64,000 bases of DNA, taken from positions 16,484,501 through 16,548,500 of the forward strand of contig JAILWY010000001.1 in NCBI GenBank assembly GCA_022113835.1. Direction: 5' to 3'. Origin of the DNA: Atopsyche davidsoni. Lineage: Eukaryota > Arthropoda > Insecta > Trichoptera > Hydrobiosidae. The notes beneath the pieces are model-generated. The model saw only the letters and a list, made by a program, of their open reading frames with translations, was not told the origin of the DNA and searched no databases. Shown one piece after another: positions 50,515 through 62,135 of the stretch; the first letter of the stretch is position 1, and each line of letters opens with the position of its first letter. A program made the translations under genes and the position numbers.

Positions 50515-52936
50515 CCCAGATTCGAAGCAAGAAAAATTCAATCGTAATTATTTGAATCAAATTTTATTATTATATACTGTTACCGAAAATTAAATTTATA
50601 ATAATTTTGACATTATGCAAAATGGGCAAAATTTCATAAATTACAAATGAAACCCAAGGCTTATAAAATCCAATCTCTCCTCGTTCATATTGTACCTACG
50701 AAAACAACATAAAGCGTTAATTCGCTTAGAATTCATTTATTAATTAGGAAGTCTCGAGGCCTGGTAGGCAAAAAATCCTTTTGTGTGAAATATTTTATAC
50801 CGAGTCGGGCAGACAAACCGAAACTAAGGCGTGCACTGAGCCCTGAATACATCAATTATTTTCTTTGGCCTAATTACCTCAAACAAAGAAAACTCTTAAA
50901 AGAAAAATAGCCCGTCGTAATGTTCCAGTACTCGGAGAGATGTGCTTTGCTGTAAGTAGTTGTTTGCATATTTTTGGTTAAAGTTTAATCGCATTATTTT
51001 ATTGTGCCTAAAAAGAAGAACCTCTGACTAAGATATATTACAGCTGTATTAAGATTTTTTTGTTTTTTGGAAGGTTTCTTGTTTTATAGCATTTTTCATA
51101 TTTTTTTCCTTAAATATACATCTTTCATCTTTTCATTTTGTGGTTGTTATTCCGAGTTAAGAAACCAGCTTCCGTCCTTTGTGAACTTATACCTCTAAGT
51201 TCACACTAATCTTCCCTTTGATACTGCAGCGCTACAAGCCGAGCTTGCGAACTCAAGATTACACGTATTACCGCGACTATTAGCAGATTATTTTAAAAAA
51301 ATTGTGAGTTACGCTAAAATGTATTTTTAACACTGCTACCAGCCACTAACAATCAACAAGTGAATGAAAACCCCTATCGACGGTAATCATTCGCAGAATG
51401 TGACATGATTTTCTAGGTTTTTCTATTTTTATTTTTATTTATAATATTATAATAAAAAAAATCTGTTTTGAATATTTGATAATATTTTATTTCAAAGCTT
51501 TACATGAAACATCTTCAGATTTAAAAGTAATAGCAGATACAATTCAAACACAAAAACCGGTTACTTCACAAAATGGAACACACGTAGAAATATATTTATA
51601 CACTTTAAACATATCTGACAGTATACGCTACAAATATAACAATTTTCATCTAGACTATAAAACAAAATTGGAGCATTTATTTATTTTAGATGTTGGGGAA
51701 AAACAAGCACAAGGTAAGCATAAACTGCAAAGCAATTCTCCGGGCGTCCGAGCGGCAGTGCGAGTGCCCGGCAAGTCTGCGGTACTGATTACTGAAAACA
51801 ATATATTTACACAATAATATTTGGGTGTGAACCGCCTAATCATTTTTTAATATTTTTCAATAATTAAAAATATTATTTGAAACAACTAAACATGAAATAT
51901 ATAAAACACGTTAAATTGATACTAATATCCTAAAATAATAATGTTGAAAAATCAATATCATTATATCACTGCGATTTTACTAAATTTACTATCTAAGCTA
52001 AATTATTCTAAACAGAAAGTAGGATTTATTATTTTTTAGTCATTTTTTTAACTATTTTATAAATAAGCATACCATGTAAATTAATTATATAAAATAATAT
52101 CAAAATCAGACCCGCAAAAAAAAAATGGTTTAATATAGACAATTAATCAAACAAATATTATTTTTTATTCCACATATTATAAGTAAAATGAAAACTTATA
52201 ATGACATACTGAATATTATTTACTATATATGCAACATAAAAAAACTAAGTACATTTTTTAAATTATTTCTTCGTACCGATAAAAATATTAGTCAATACAG
52301 TTATATATAAATAATATATAAAATTGTTTAAACTTTTTTTATATGAGTACTAAACATTTATTGTTTTAAATATTGACGACAAAGCTTAATATTATAATAT
52401 TCAAATAATTGCTTACCTCAGTTCTAATTTACTTTCATATGTTATTGAGTTGTGTGGTTATTAAACCCTAGTTTAAGCCATCGCTTTTCATGTAGTAAAT
52501 ATAAAAACGTTTCAAAAACATAAAAAAGTGTACTTTCTATATTATCTACTGAAAAAAATAAAGAAGATAAAATATTATTATATCTCCAACCATATCGTTA
52601 ATTTTTATGAATGTCATAATAAATAATGTAGCAGCACTTACAGCTACACTAATACTTGAAATATTCGGTCCGCTTTCTGGAGGAGAAAAGAAAAATGAAA
52701 CTAAGCCTCAGTATGTGGTGAAATTAATTACCACCGAGTTAGGGCCGTGTTAAGGCAATTACATTTTTTGTGCCGTGTAGGTAAGTTTTATTAGTCTCCT
52801 TATTGCGTACCGTGTAAATCTCACTTTTAAAATGATTTGCTTAGCACGGCAACTTCACTTTCGTCGCTGATTTTTTTCATTGTGTTAAATAATACTTTAT
52901 ATGTATTGTAAATTTCATATTTTTTTAATTTTAAAC
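48047..52936 (+). other. TMTC intron 1, proximal part
   Basis: AT-rich, with GC-richer patches at about 48890-48980, 49370-49430, 49980-50190, 50740-50900 and 51720-51790, plus the GT microsatellite. No second TMTC exon (expected to begin with one base completing an Arg codon, then a loop and helix) was recognised. Confidence 0.55.
50464..50512. repeat. (GT)n microsatellite
   Basis: About 24 uninterrupted GT units inside TMTC intron 1, capable of Z-DNA. An open frame across it reads Val-Cys repeats and is spurious. Confidence 0.97.
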
Positions 52937-53050
52937 AATCAATATTTTTGACAGAGAGTACATGGTGGATTCCATTTTAAATCACTTTATTTTTCATTTC
53001 ATTGGTGACCGGTTTCGCCAACCTTTCACGTTGGCAATATTAAACTTAAT
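52937..53050 (-). mobile_element. Foldback element, left part with hammerhead-like core
   Basis: Starts with AATATTTTTGACAGAGAGTA and GGTGGATTCCATTTTAA, then ATTGGTGACCGGTTTCGCC (core 53006-53045, minus strand). The stem GCCAAC/GTTGGC, GAAA and ACCGGU are intact, but the UGAUGA box reads TTTAATATT. The other half is not found before the next copy at 53200, so the two may be one rearranged element. Confidence 0.65.
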
Positions 53051-53199
53051 CAATTCAAATTTGATTGAAGATCACTGAAGTATTTCAATTAAAATATTCA
53101 TTTTAAACAAAAAATCTGAATATCCAAATGGATAGAAAATCATTTCAAGTGCTTCTTCATTGATAAAGATTTTGACAGTTGACAACGCTAATAAAGAAA

Positions 53200-53380
53200 T
53201 TCAATATTTTTGACAGAGAGTACTTGGTGGAATTCAATTTTAATATTTTTGAATAAAATACTTGAGCCAACCTTTCACGTTGACATTATCTGTTCACGTT
53301 GGCGAAACCGGTCACAAATAAAAACGAACATGTGGAAAATCACTCAAGTATTTTATTCAAAAATATTAACGCTAATTAAC
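53200..53380 (+). mobile_element. Foldback element, compact palindromic copy
   Basis: TGACAGAGAGTACTTGGTGG marks the left end. AATAAAATACTTGAG (from 53253) pairs with CTCAAGTATTTTATT (to 53357). In the centre GCCAACCTTTCACGTTGAC faces TTCACGTTGGCGAAACCGG, forming an inverted pair of half-cores, and ACCGGTCAC ends near 53315. The right outer end is missing. Confidence 0.65.
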
Positions 53381-54136
53381 AAAAAATATCGTAAAATTTC
53401 AGCCATTAAGTTCATATATTTGGTATTCAAAAATAAAATATAACATATTAAACTGTCTGTCATGAATTTGAAATAGTCGGATGATGTCGGATGAACAACT
53501 CAACGCGGCCTAACACTCTTAAAAGCTATTCCAAAAACGACGGTCACCGAAATCTGCGACTGTGATATAACATGAACGCGAACTCCAAGCATACGATTGG
53601 GTAATTTACTCAAAATGTTTTTGCTCATTAGTTACCGATGCTGAAAAAAAGTCTTTTAAAATACTTCAATTTTACGGTCATCGCTGCGCTCAGTTTGGCT
53701 GCTCGCGCGAGTCTCGCTGTGGGATTATAACCTTTAGCGCGTCGTCCCCGGCGCTCATTATTCGGAGAGCCTCATCCGGGCGGCCCTTTTTAAATGTGTC
53801 AAATAAATCGGGCACTATCTTGTTTTAGTGCAGGGGAGATAAACCGGCGGCCCGCGCGCACTAACCCACTCGCCCCCGCTCAGCCAATGGGAAATCATAT
53901 AATTTTATGTAGAATCCTATACGCTTTTTTTCACTAGAAGTTCGTTTTACTGTGTACCTCGAAAGTAGGTGGATGAACTTTTTTTTTTAATAAAACTTTC
54001 AAATAATTAAAGCTTTAAACCTTACAAAATTATTCAAAATGGGAAATTTAATTAGAAAACCCTTTTAGTTCATAAAGGAAGGTAAGCCATTGTATTACCT
54101 TAAACTTCATAAATTGCTAAATAACTATTAGAGGTA

Positions 54137-54162
54137 TGCATATATATATATATATATATATT
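54137..54162. repeat. Short (AT)n tract
   Basis: About a dozen AT units. Similar shorter tracts occur at 1516-1530, 35846-35861 and 54279-54290. Confidence 0.85.
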
Positions 54163-54930
54163 GGATGTTTTGTTAATATTTAATATATCGTTTTATAAAA
54201 TTACCACAATCTCATAGAATTCATAGATTACAAATTGAAAGTTCTTTCTCGCTCGATTTTTATGCAAAAACAAAAAATATATATATATTTTTTATTTTAA
54301 TGACAATTTCATCATTAATTTGTTGTGATTTTTTCATGGTTTATTATAATTTTGATTCATTAATAATGATCACAACATTTAGTAGGAATTTATTACAAAG
54401 ACACGTTGTGTTTTGCATTAATCACTCGTTTTTCTCGAATTCTCAACTCAACTCGAATTTCAATTTAAATACCGATTCACTAGTCTATGTAGCATTAATA
54501 AATAATGATTGGCTTTTTTTAGTTACAAACAAAAAAAATGCCGTCTTCTCTTCAAAAAATGGAAAGTCACTAAGTATATTATTTAAATATCAATACAGAA
54601 TATCATTTTCATGCATACTGGCAGAACCACATTAATGAAAAACTACCTTATATATTCACATAAACTCAAAACAATAGAAAATAGTTATTCTCTTAAATGA
54701 AGATGTAGAATACGGAAAGTTGACATAAAAATAACAGAAAATGCATCTAAACTCAGTAATTCGATTTTTCAACAGTTTTGGCACAATAATTTTATTTATT
54801 GATTTCTTATGAATCACTGATCGCTTTATCGCTTTATAACATGAAGAAATTCGTACAGAATAGAACGGGAGCTTTAATTAAGCTGTCAATTTAAAAAATG
54901 CTTACCTATTTTATAAATAAATTATCCTTT

Positions 54931-55055
54931 TGACAAAAAGCACTTGACGGAAATCGATTATATTTTATTGTATTAAATAATATGTTTAATGTTGTTCGCA
55001 CTTTTTTTTAACGCGGCCAGTTTTGCCCACTCTTGGTTAACATCTTCAGAGTGAG
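54931..55055 (-). mobile_element. Diverged foldback element fragment
   Basis: TGACAAAAAGCACTTGACGG resembles the family left end. After an AT-rich arm comes CGGCCAGTTTTGCCCACTC and TTGGTTAACATCTTCAG, a minus-strand version of the core with a changed stem (CCAAGAGTGGG) and GCAAAAC for GCGAAAC. An older or different subfamily. Confidence 0.4.
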
Positions 55056-56818
55056 AGTTTGAAAACTATTTATAAATGAAAAAATGATACAGTGTTACAG
55101 AGAGATAGGCAACAATTGCCAGAAGTTATTTAAATGCCCAATGAGTTTATCGTTTCTGACTAATCGGGGATTCTATACAATTATTATTATGAAAGATTCT
55201 ATAAAATGCAAATCATTTTGTATTTTCGGTCGCGTCAAAACATTTTAGTGAGAACAGGACGATGTATCATTATAGTAAAATTGTATATATAAAGCTTACT
55301 TAAGAATATGCTTATCTTAGAAACGCTAATAAATAACGGAAAAATACATCAGTTCAACTTCTCTTTTAACGCTTTTTCCCTCTCATACAAAAAAGCCGAC
55401 AGATAAAACGATATAATTTAAGAACAGCTCTCCAGTACTCAATCCTCATACCGTTCGACACTAACCCGAATTCGGAGCTTATTCGTACAAATGTGAAAAG
55501 TTTCGCCGGGGACTTCTGGGTGTGTTGTTGGTCGTAAAGACGCCGCCCTCGCGGAATCAAGCCTAGGAAAAATCATTTCCTTTGTAGGCATATTGCTCCA
55601 CTCCACTGGTTCTGTGAGAACTTCTATCTCGTGATGAAATTAATATTATTTAATATAAAAAGTTGACGCAATTACAAATTTCGAAACTTTATACATTTTT
55701 CAGGTTTTTATTAAAATGATATCACATTGGAGGTCACATTGCAAAGTTTTTTTTCCGTTGAAACGTTTTTTCAGTCATAACACTCATAAAATATAGTATA
55801 TAGTTGATGTTTTAATATTTATGGAATTTGGTCTGAAAAATACAGACAGTTTTTTTTCCCTTAATTTATGTTTATAATCTGTGATTATTTTGAAAAATGA
55901 TTTGAAATTTAGCAGGAATATTGCGAAAAGACATATTTGTGTTTATTTAAATTTTAAAAAATCCTGGAATAATTTACAACACAAACTATTAAAAACTTGT
56001 AAAATCTTTTTAAATTTATGAGACATTTTAAAAAAAAATGGTCATCAATTTATTTTTTGGAAATGCTTTTTATATTTAAAAAAACACCCTAAATTCCTGT
56101 GTGAGATTTAATAGTTTTCATAGCAAACAAATCCCGCTGTAGGTTTTTAAAACCCCAGATTTAGTTCTTATGAGATCAAAGTGAAAACTGTGAGTCATTA
56201 CTATTAAATTTAAAAAAATATGCATTAAAAAAATTAACAGCACTTAAGTCAAAAAATTATACATCATGGACCGAACCTTTTTTTTCTAATACTAGCTTTT
56301 TGTTTTCCAGCTATCAAATTATTTCTTATTCTAGATTTAAAATGCACTTTTTATGTATTACTTTATCATAGTGTTTTTTTTTCTAGTGATATGATCAGAA
56401 AACATAAAAATATTTAGTTAATTTCGAGGAACAAATAAGGCACCCTAAAAAAAGATGTTAACGCCAATATTGTAGAAAAACATATTTTAGATAAACTAAC
56501 TTATTATTGTGTATGAAATTTAATGAGACGTCGTTTAATTTGCTACGTATGATAATTAATTTATAAGTTTAACAACTCCTTCGCCCATATTGTTTTAGTA
56601 TCGGCTGAAATGATGTTTCAAACTCATAACGGAGCAGACATCCGCAGAGCTCGCAACAAGGCACCATAATTAGGTTATTTCGCAGATAACATTTATAATT
56701 TATAATAAAACGGTGGACGAGGGTTTGCGGCACGTACTGCGCTGTAGACGGATCCTCCGACACCCTCTCCGAGGCTGTAATTGCCGCGCGTATCACTGTA
56801 TGAAATCCGCGGCCCGAG

Positions 56819-56826
56819 TGACGTCA
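56819..56826. promoter_or_regulatory. Consensus CRE (TGACGTCA) in a GC-richer island
   Basis: The palindromic CREB/ATF site TGACGTCA lies within CCGAGTGACGTCACGCC, surrounded by CpG-containing sequence (56740-56890). It may belong to an intronic enhancer or an alternative promoter. A single 8-bp match is weak evidence on its own. Confidence 0.3.
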
Positions 56827-59029
56827 CGCCACGGAGGCGGAGTTACATTCGCGAGAGTGTGCCTTCATTGAAGCACATCCAGAGAGGTTTCAAATTTAGT
56901 CGGCAGGGTACGAACGGTCATTTGGATAATTGAAATTGGCAGAGCTGTTATTATTTTATCCAAACCCAGAATCCAAATCAAAATTTAAATTAAGCATTTT
57001 GTATTTTATTTTGAGTAATGAAATTCTAATGATCTTTTATTATTATTTCATAATAACTCACTAATTAAGTACCAACCTATTTTGGTTTGAATATTTTATG
57101 CTTGTTTCAATTTTATATGCCAGACAGTTCAAAATTTCAATTGAGGGTATACCAAGAGTCTGTCTTCTTATATCTGTGTTTTTATTTTAATCATTTTCAA
57201 AAAAATCACAGATAAAAGAAACAAAGACATTTAATTTATAACACGTATTATTATTAGACGTGTGAATGATTTGAATATCTTATTTTTAGTTAAGTTACTA
57301 AATTTATTATATGAAAATACTTTCGTTCAAAATAACTCCATCCATGATTTATTTTCAAATAAGAAACTGATTTTTTTATTTGAACCTAAGAAGTGTATTT
57401 AATAAACTCATTCTGTTTAATTCTTTGATTCTTTCTTTTACTCCAGCCAAATCTAACTTAAATATTTTTTTACGATCTAAAAAAAAAATTCAATATTAGA
57501 TACAAAAAATAATATCTACCAAACACTTGAAATTTCAGCAGAAACCATGCATTGTCATACTATCCAAATACATTGTATATTTTTTTCTAGTCCAATTCAT
57601 GAGACAAAAACATATATTTTCATAAAACAAGTCGTAGCTTAAACATGCAAATGTTATACGTCTAAAACTGTGTATTTCAGAAATTGACGTTTCGAAATGC
57701 CCGGATTTTTATATCAAATGATAAAAAAACCGTGATAAGTAAGATATATGTGTGGTTTTTTTTTATTTTGGTTGTATGGTATTATTGGTTTTGCTATTTT
57801 CGCAGAGATGACCGGATTTTTTATATTCTTTTGGTTTTGTTATATAACTTACATGTTAACATAAATTATATCACTAATATATAAAAACAATGACAAGCTT
57901 GTTTGTGTATCGATGATAAAGTTTAGGTTTTTAAATTGAATGATAAAACAATATTTTTTAGAGTTCTTGATTTTATCAAACTTTACTGTATTGATGATTT
58001 GACGTTTTGAAAAAAAATCTGACTTGCGATTTGCTGTGATTCAAGAAAATCAGGAATACCTGCATTTATTATACTAGTCATCTGCTTTTTTTTATTGCTG
58101 TTTCACTATTTTATGATTATAGACTTCTCGTTCTGAGATTGTTTGAGTTAAGAGTTTGCGTATCCCCACCTTATAGAGAAATGATAATAATAATAATAAT
58201 TAATATTATTTTTAGATTATCATTAAGTTACTTATGTTAATTATTTAAACATCAAAATGTATTAATAATGATAAAAATAAAAGTAAAAATGCTATGAGCT
58301 CGCGATTGTGACTGAACTATAGTTTATCATAGATCTAACAATTACAACATTGTTGTACGTACATAATTGTTATAAAACATTAGCCAAGCGAATGCAGTCC
58401 ACGCTAATGTATAGACTTAAATGCCATAAAGAGCTCTGAAGCTGCGATGCCCCAATTACTCAGTTAGGTTATTGCGTTATGCGCCCTGAGTGACTTTTTT
58501 CTTCGCCCTATTTTTAGGGTGTCAACACGAAGAATAATAATAAAATAATTACAGCGTGCAGAAAATTACATTCCCTTCACTATGAGGGTGAGAGGGATCC
58601 ATTTTTATTCTAGTCTTTTTTCTTATTAAGTAATAAACTTACCCAGATTAGAATTTTGATTAAAAATCTGTCGTCCTGCTTATATAAGGCATTTATAAAA
58701 AGGGTTTTATCTAAGTTCTTATTTTTGCACAAAGCAATTCATCTCACAAATCTATAAATATGACAATTTTGCAGAGAAGATCTTTTTCAAACGTATGCCT
58801 CGATATGCCAAACATCGTAATTAAATTAAAAAATTATTAATTATTAATGTCTATTTACCAATAATTAGCTATATGTGACATAATAATAAACAAAACTAGA
58901 TCAATAATCCTTTAGTTGTTAAACAGATCAGTTTTATCTATTACTCTAGCACGAAATGAAAAAAAGATCTCAATAATAATAAAAATAAATATATTACAAA
59001 AACACTTAATGTAAACATTCTAATATTTT

Positions 59030-59252
59030 AAATATAATAAAATACTTGAGTGATTTTTCCATATGTAAATTTTTATTGGTGACTGAGTTTAATAATAAAC
59101 ACGCTTATTTGAGCACTTAGTCTGATAATACCAACATGAAAGGTTGGCGTTACCGGTCACCAATAAAAATGAACACATGGAAAAATCATTTGAGTATTTT
59201 ATTTAAAATATTAAAATGGAATTCCACAGAGTTCTCTGTCAAAAATATTAAT
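59030..59252 (+). mobile_element. Foldback element with hammerhead-like core
   Basis: Arms: AAAATACTTGAGTGATTTTT to TTATTGGTGAC (59040-59093) against GTCACCAATAAAAATG to TTTGAGTATTTTATTT (59156-59204). The right outer end GGAATTCCACAGAGTTCTCT is followed by GTCAAAAATATT. Core 59121-59161: TCTGATAA keeps C3 but has A at position 8; stem CCAAC/GGTTGG; GTTA instead of GAAA; ACCGGTC intact. Predicted inactive as it stands. Confidence 0.7.
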
Positions 59253-59860
59253 CATGTAAAGATTCAAGATAAATGTTTGTTTAAATACACAATAATTGAT
59301 ATTTGTATTTGACACAATGTTGATATTTGATATTTATACTAAAACCTTATCAAATTTGTACAACTATGTACGTAACGTACAAGTTTAGCGTCAATTTTTT
59401 TTCCTTTTTATATTTTTTAAAATTTTTATTATAGTATTTTTAAGCTTTCGTTGTAAATTTGTACAGAAATATATTATGTGTAATATTATTCCATACATTT
59501 ACAATTAGATATATGAGTTTGTCTCTTGGACAGTTCGCGTCAGAAACTTGCCGAAAGAACATTTTCGGCTCTGTTTCCACTACATTAAATATTCATGAAT
59601 ATGTACATACAATTTAATGTCATTCTCAGTTAAAATAAAACACCTTTAATTGTCTTTGAACTGAAGCAACTGTGTGTTTTATAAACATTAAGAATATTAT
59701 TACTCCAATAATACCCATAAAATATATAGAATTTGTGCTAATTTGAAATTTACAAATATTAGAAGTCTTGGTCATTGTTAAGTCATTGTCTTGGGAAGTC
59801 ATTGTTATTAGGTGGTTTGGTTTCATTGGTGATGAGCTGGCTAAAGTATTACGTCTTCCA

Positions 59861-59893
59861 ACGTTTCAGTCCTCATATTAGGACCATCTTCTG
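59861..59893 (-). mobile_element. Penelope-like terminal motif (minimal hammerhead type)
   Basis: Minus strand reads CAGAAGATG, then a perfect 5-bp stem GTCCT/AGGAC around AATATG, then TGAAACGTT. The order box, stem, GAAAC and self-complementary AACGTT matches the minimal hammerhead motifs described at the ends of Penelope-like retroelements. A second ACTGAAACATC-like fragment lies at about 59977-59987. No reverse transcriptase remains nearby. Confidence 0.45.
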
Positions 59894-60854
59894 AAACTTT
59901 ACGATTTCTAATAATCTAATCCTTTTCAAAAACACTCTATAATTGACAAAAATCCTGTAAACGATTCCAGCACAAAGACTGAAACATCAGAGGCAGAAAA
60001 AAAAAATTCTCTTAAAAATATTATATGTGAAAAGATAAAAAAAAAAAACTATCAGCAATATTTTGATTAGATTTATTAAATACAATGGTTTTAAATTTGA
60101 AAATTTAATTTTGTATTGATTTTCCTTAATAATAAATATTATTTTAAAAAAAGATTTTTACTAATAACATTTAAATAATATAAACAAACCAAATATCTCT
60201 GAAAAGCTACTATGCGCACTGTGAGTCCAAGAATGCAAAAATATTTTTAAAAAGATTGTTTGTGGATAAAGTCATTTCTCTCAAAAATAACAACACAAAA
60301 CCCTTTTTACTTTTATATTTATCTCGTTAAATATTATATTAAATATTCCTTATATTTTAAAAGGACGTGTAGTCAGATAACAGACACCCCTACAAGCAAT
60401 GAAACCATGTATACGAAAATCAATATCACATCCCCTATCCCTTTATTCTCAGTGCACTGCCTTCAAAGGCAGATTAAAATGTCCATCATATCATAGCACT
60501 ATAACCTCACCATTACAAAGGATAGTAAGAATGTTGATTTTTGCTTACTGGCAGATTTCCTAGCGGACCGCACAAAGTACGGCAGGAGTCGCCAACCCGC
60601 CCAGCCCGGCCAGAGGTGCTATCTTCATCGTGAGATTTATTGGAACATTATGTACGGAAGGGGCAAGGTGCTTCCTCGCCTAGTCTAGCATATCGCTCTT
60701 CCTTAGTCCGTTTTACACAACACCATCTAGCTTTGATAAAGCCCCGATAATACAATTGGGTTTTTAGACTAAAAGTGTCTTTATTAAGCATTCAACAAAT
60801 TAAATTCAAAAAGTACGTCGTAAAACTGTGCGTTTCGATAATTTTTAAATAAAA

Positions 60855-60940
60855 TATATTTTTGTAATTTTTCCACGTTTTATTATTAACGTGATTAGTT
60901 TTCCCATCTTTTACTGTTGGTATTTTCTAACAAAGTGAAA
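60855..60940 (-). mobile_element. Diverged foldback element fragment
   Basis: AATTTTTCCACGTTTTATTA, then GTGATTAGTTTTCCCATC, TTTTACTGTTGGTATTTTC and TAACAAAG parallel the family order arm, core, stem and box, but with many substitutions. Only the alignment of order and spacing supports it. Confidence 0.35.
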
Positions 60941-62029
60941 ATAATAAATAATAATAATAAATAAATATTTAATGTCAAAATTATAAAAGTTTCAGGTGTT
61001 TTTTGCTTTCTCGTTAGCTGTGATTGTGAAACGAGTAGGATAAAATAATGGTTACGCGTGTATTACAAGTGTTTGCGTGAAATAACCAGCTTCAAAAAAT
61101 GTTTTTGATTAATTTGAATAAATTTTAATAATTTGCCACTTCGCATCACTGGAAACTTTCGCAGCTCTCACTAGTCCGGCGCAATTCGAATATTTGAGTT
61201 CGGTTTGGAAATTTTATTCTTCATTTGTGAATATAATGCTTCACCTTTCAATCAAGTATGCAAATGTTGTCGGTAATTTCGACCTTGGTTTTCCGCGCGG
61301 CGAAAAGAGGAGGGGTCGGAGCCACCCCCGTCCATCCGGCGCGGGATCGAGTACGAGGGTGCGAAAAAAGTTTTTACCCCATTTCGTCCGGAGAAGTAAA
61401 GTTATGCGGGGTCGTTACACACCCCGCGGTAATGACCGGGAGGAGGCCCCGCCGGCGACATCTCGATAGGGCGAATACAAACCCTCATTTTATTTTGATT
61501 CCCGAGTCTCAGAGTCGCAGCCTCAATATTGGAGTCCAATCTCCCGCCGGAAAAGGGCGGCTGCTGTTGCCCTGGCTGTGCTCTCCGGCCGCCTGGCGTG
61601 GCGTCCCGACGCTCTCAAATGAAACAGATAAGGACTGCTTTGCGTGAGAAACTGATTTTTTCCACGAGGGAATAACTGTCGCTTACGCAGATAAGGAATA
61701 GCCGTAAGCTCACTGGAATATGCAAATAAAAATAGGGTTTTTGAGTAAATCACTCGATCAGCACTATTCGATATTATTTTTTTAGCTAGACCAAAATAGC
61801 TGCGGCAAAAAATACTTTTTATCTGTGTTGGAGGAGAGTTCAGCCAATATTTTTCTTGTTTTATAGCCTTTAAGTCATCGCTTGACAATATTATGATAGT
61901 AAAATTGGAGGCTTGGAAAATAAATAAACTCTATTCACTTTTATGTTCCAGGAAATCTTCCTTTTTATTGATTTTAAAACCTAACTACAATCGCTTTCAG
62001 TTGACGATATTAAACATAATGTAAACTAA

Positions 62030-62135
62030 AAGATGTTTTGTTCATTTGATAATGCCAATGTCAAAGATCGGCGAAACCTGTCATCAATATAATAAAACAT
62101 GTGGAAAAATCACAAAAGTATTTAATTTGGTATAT
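62030..62135 (+). mobile_element. Foldback element fragment with hammerhead-like core
   Basis: Core 62045-62085: TTTGATAATGCCAATG, a decayed stem (GCCAAT against ATCGGC), GCGAAAC, CTGTCATC. The right arm ACATGTGGAAAAATCACAAA matches other copies. The left arm is poorly preserved (61920-61990). Confidence 0.55.

Larger units (their letters stand above)
53381..59029 (+). other. TMTC intron 1, middle part
   Basis: Islands at about 53490-53890, 55360-55620, 56570-56960 and 58400-58580. The third contains a consensus CRE. A short (TAA)n run lies near 58184. No exon recognised. Confidence 0.5.

Noticed and set aside
50399..50593. 64-codon open frame with Val-Cys repeats
   Set aside because: Direct translation of the GT microsatellite.
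61258..61647. 129-codon open frame on the plus strand
   Set aside because: Overlaps another frame on the same strand and one on the minus strand; low-complexity Arg/Pro/Gly-rich translation from CpG-rich DNA.
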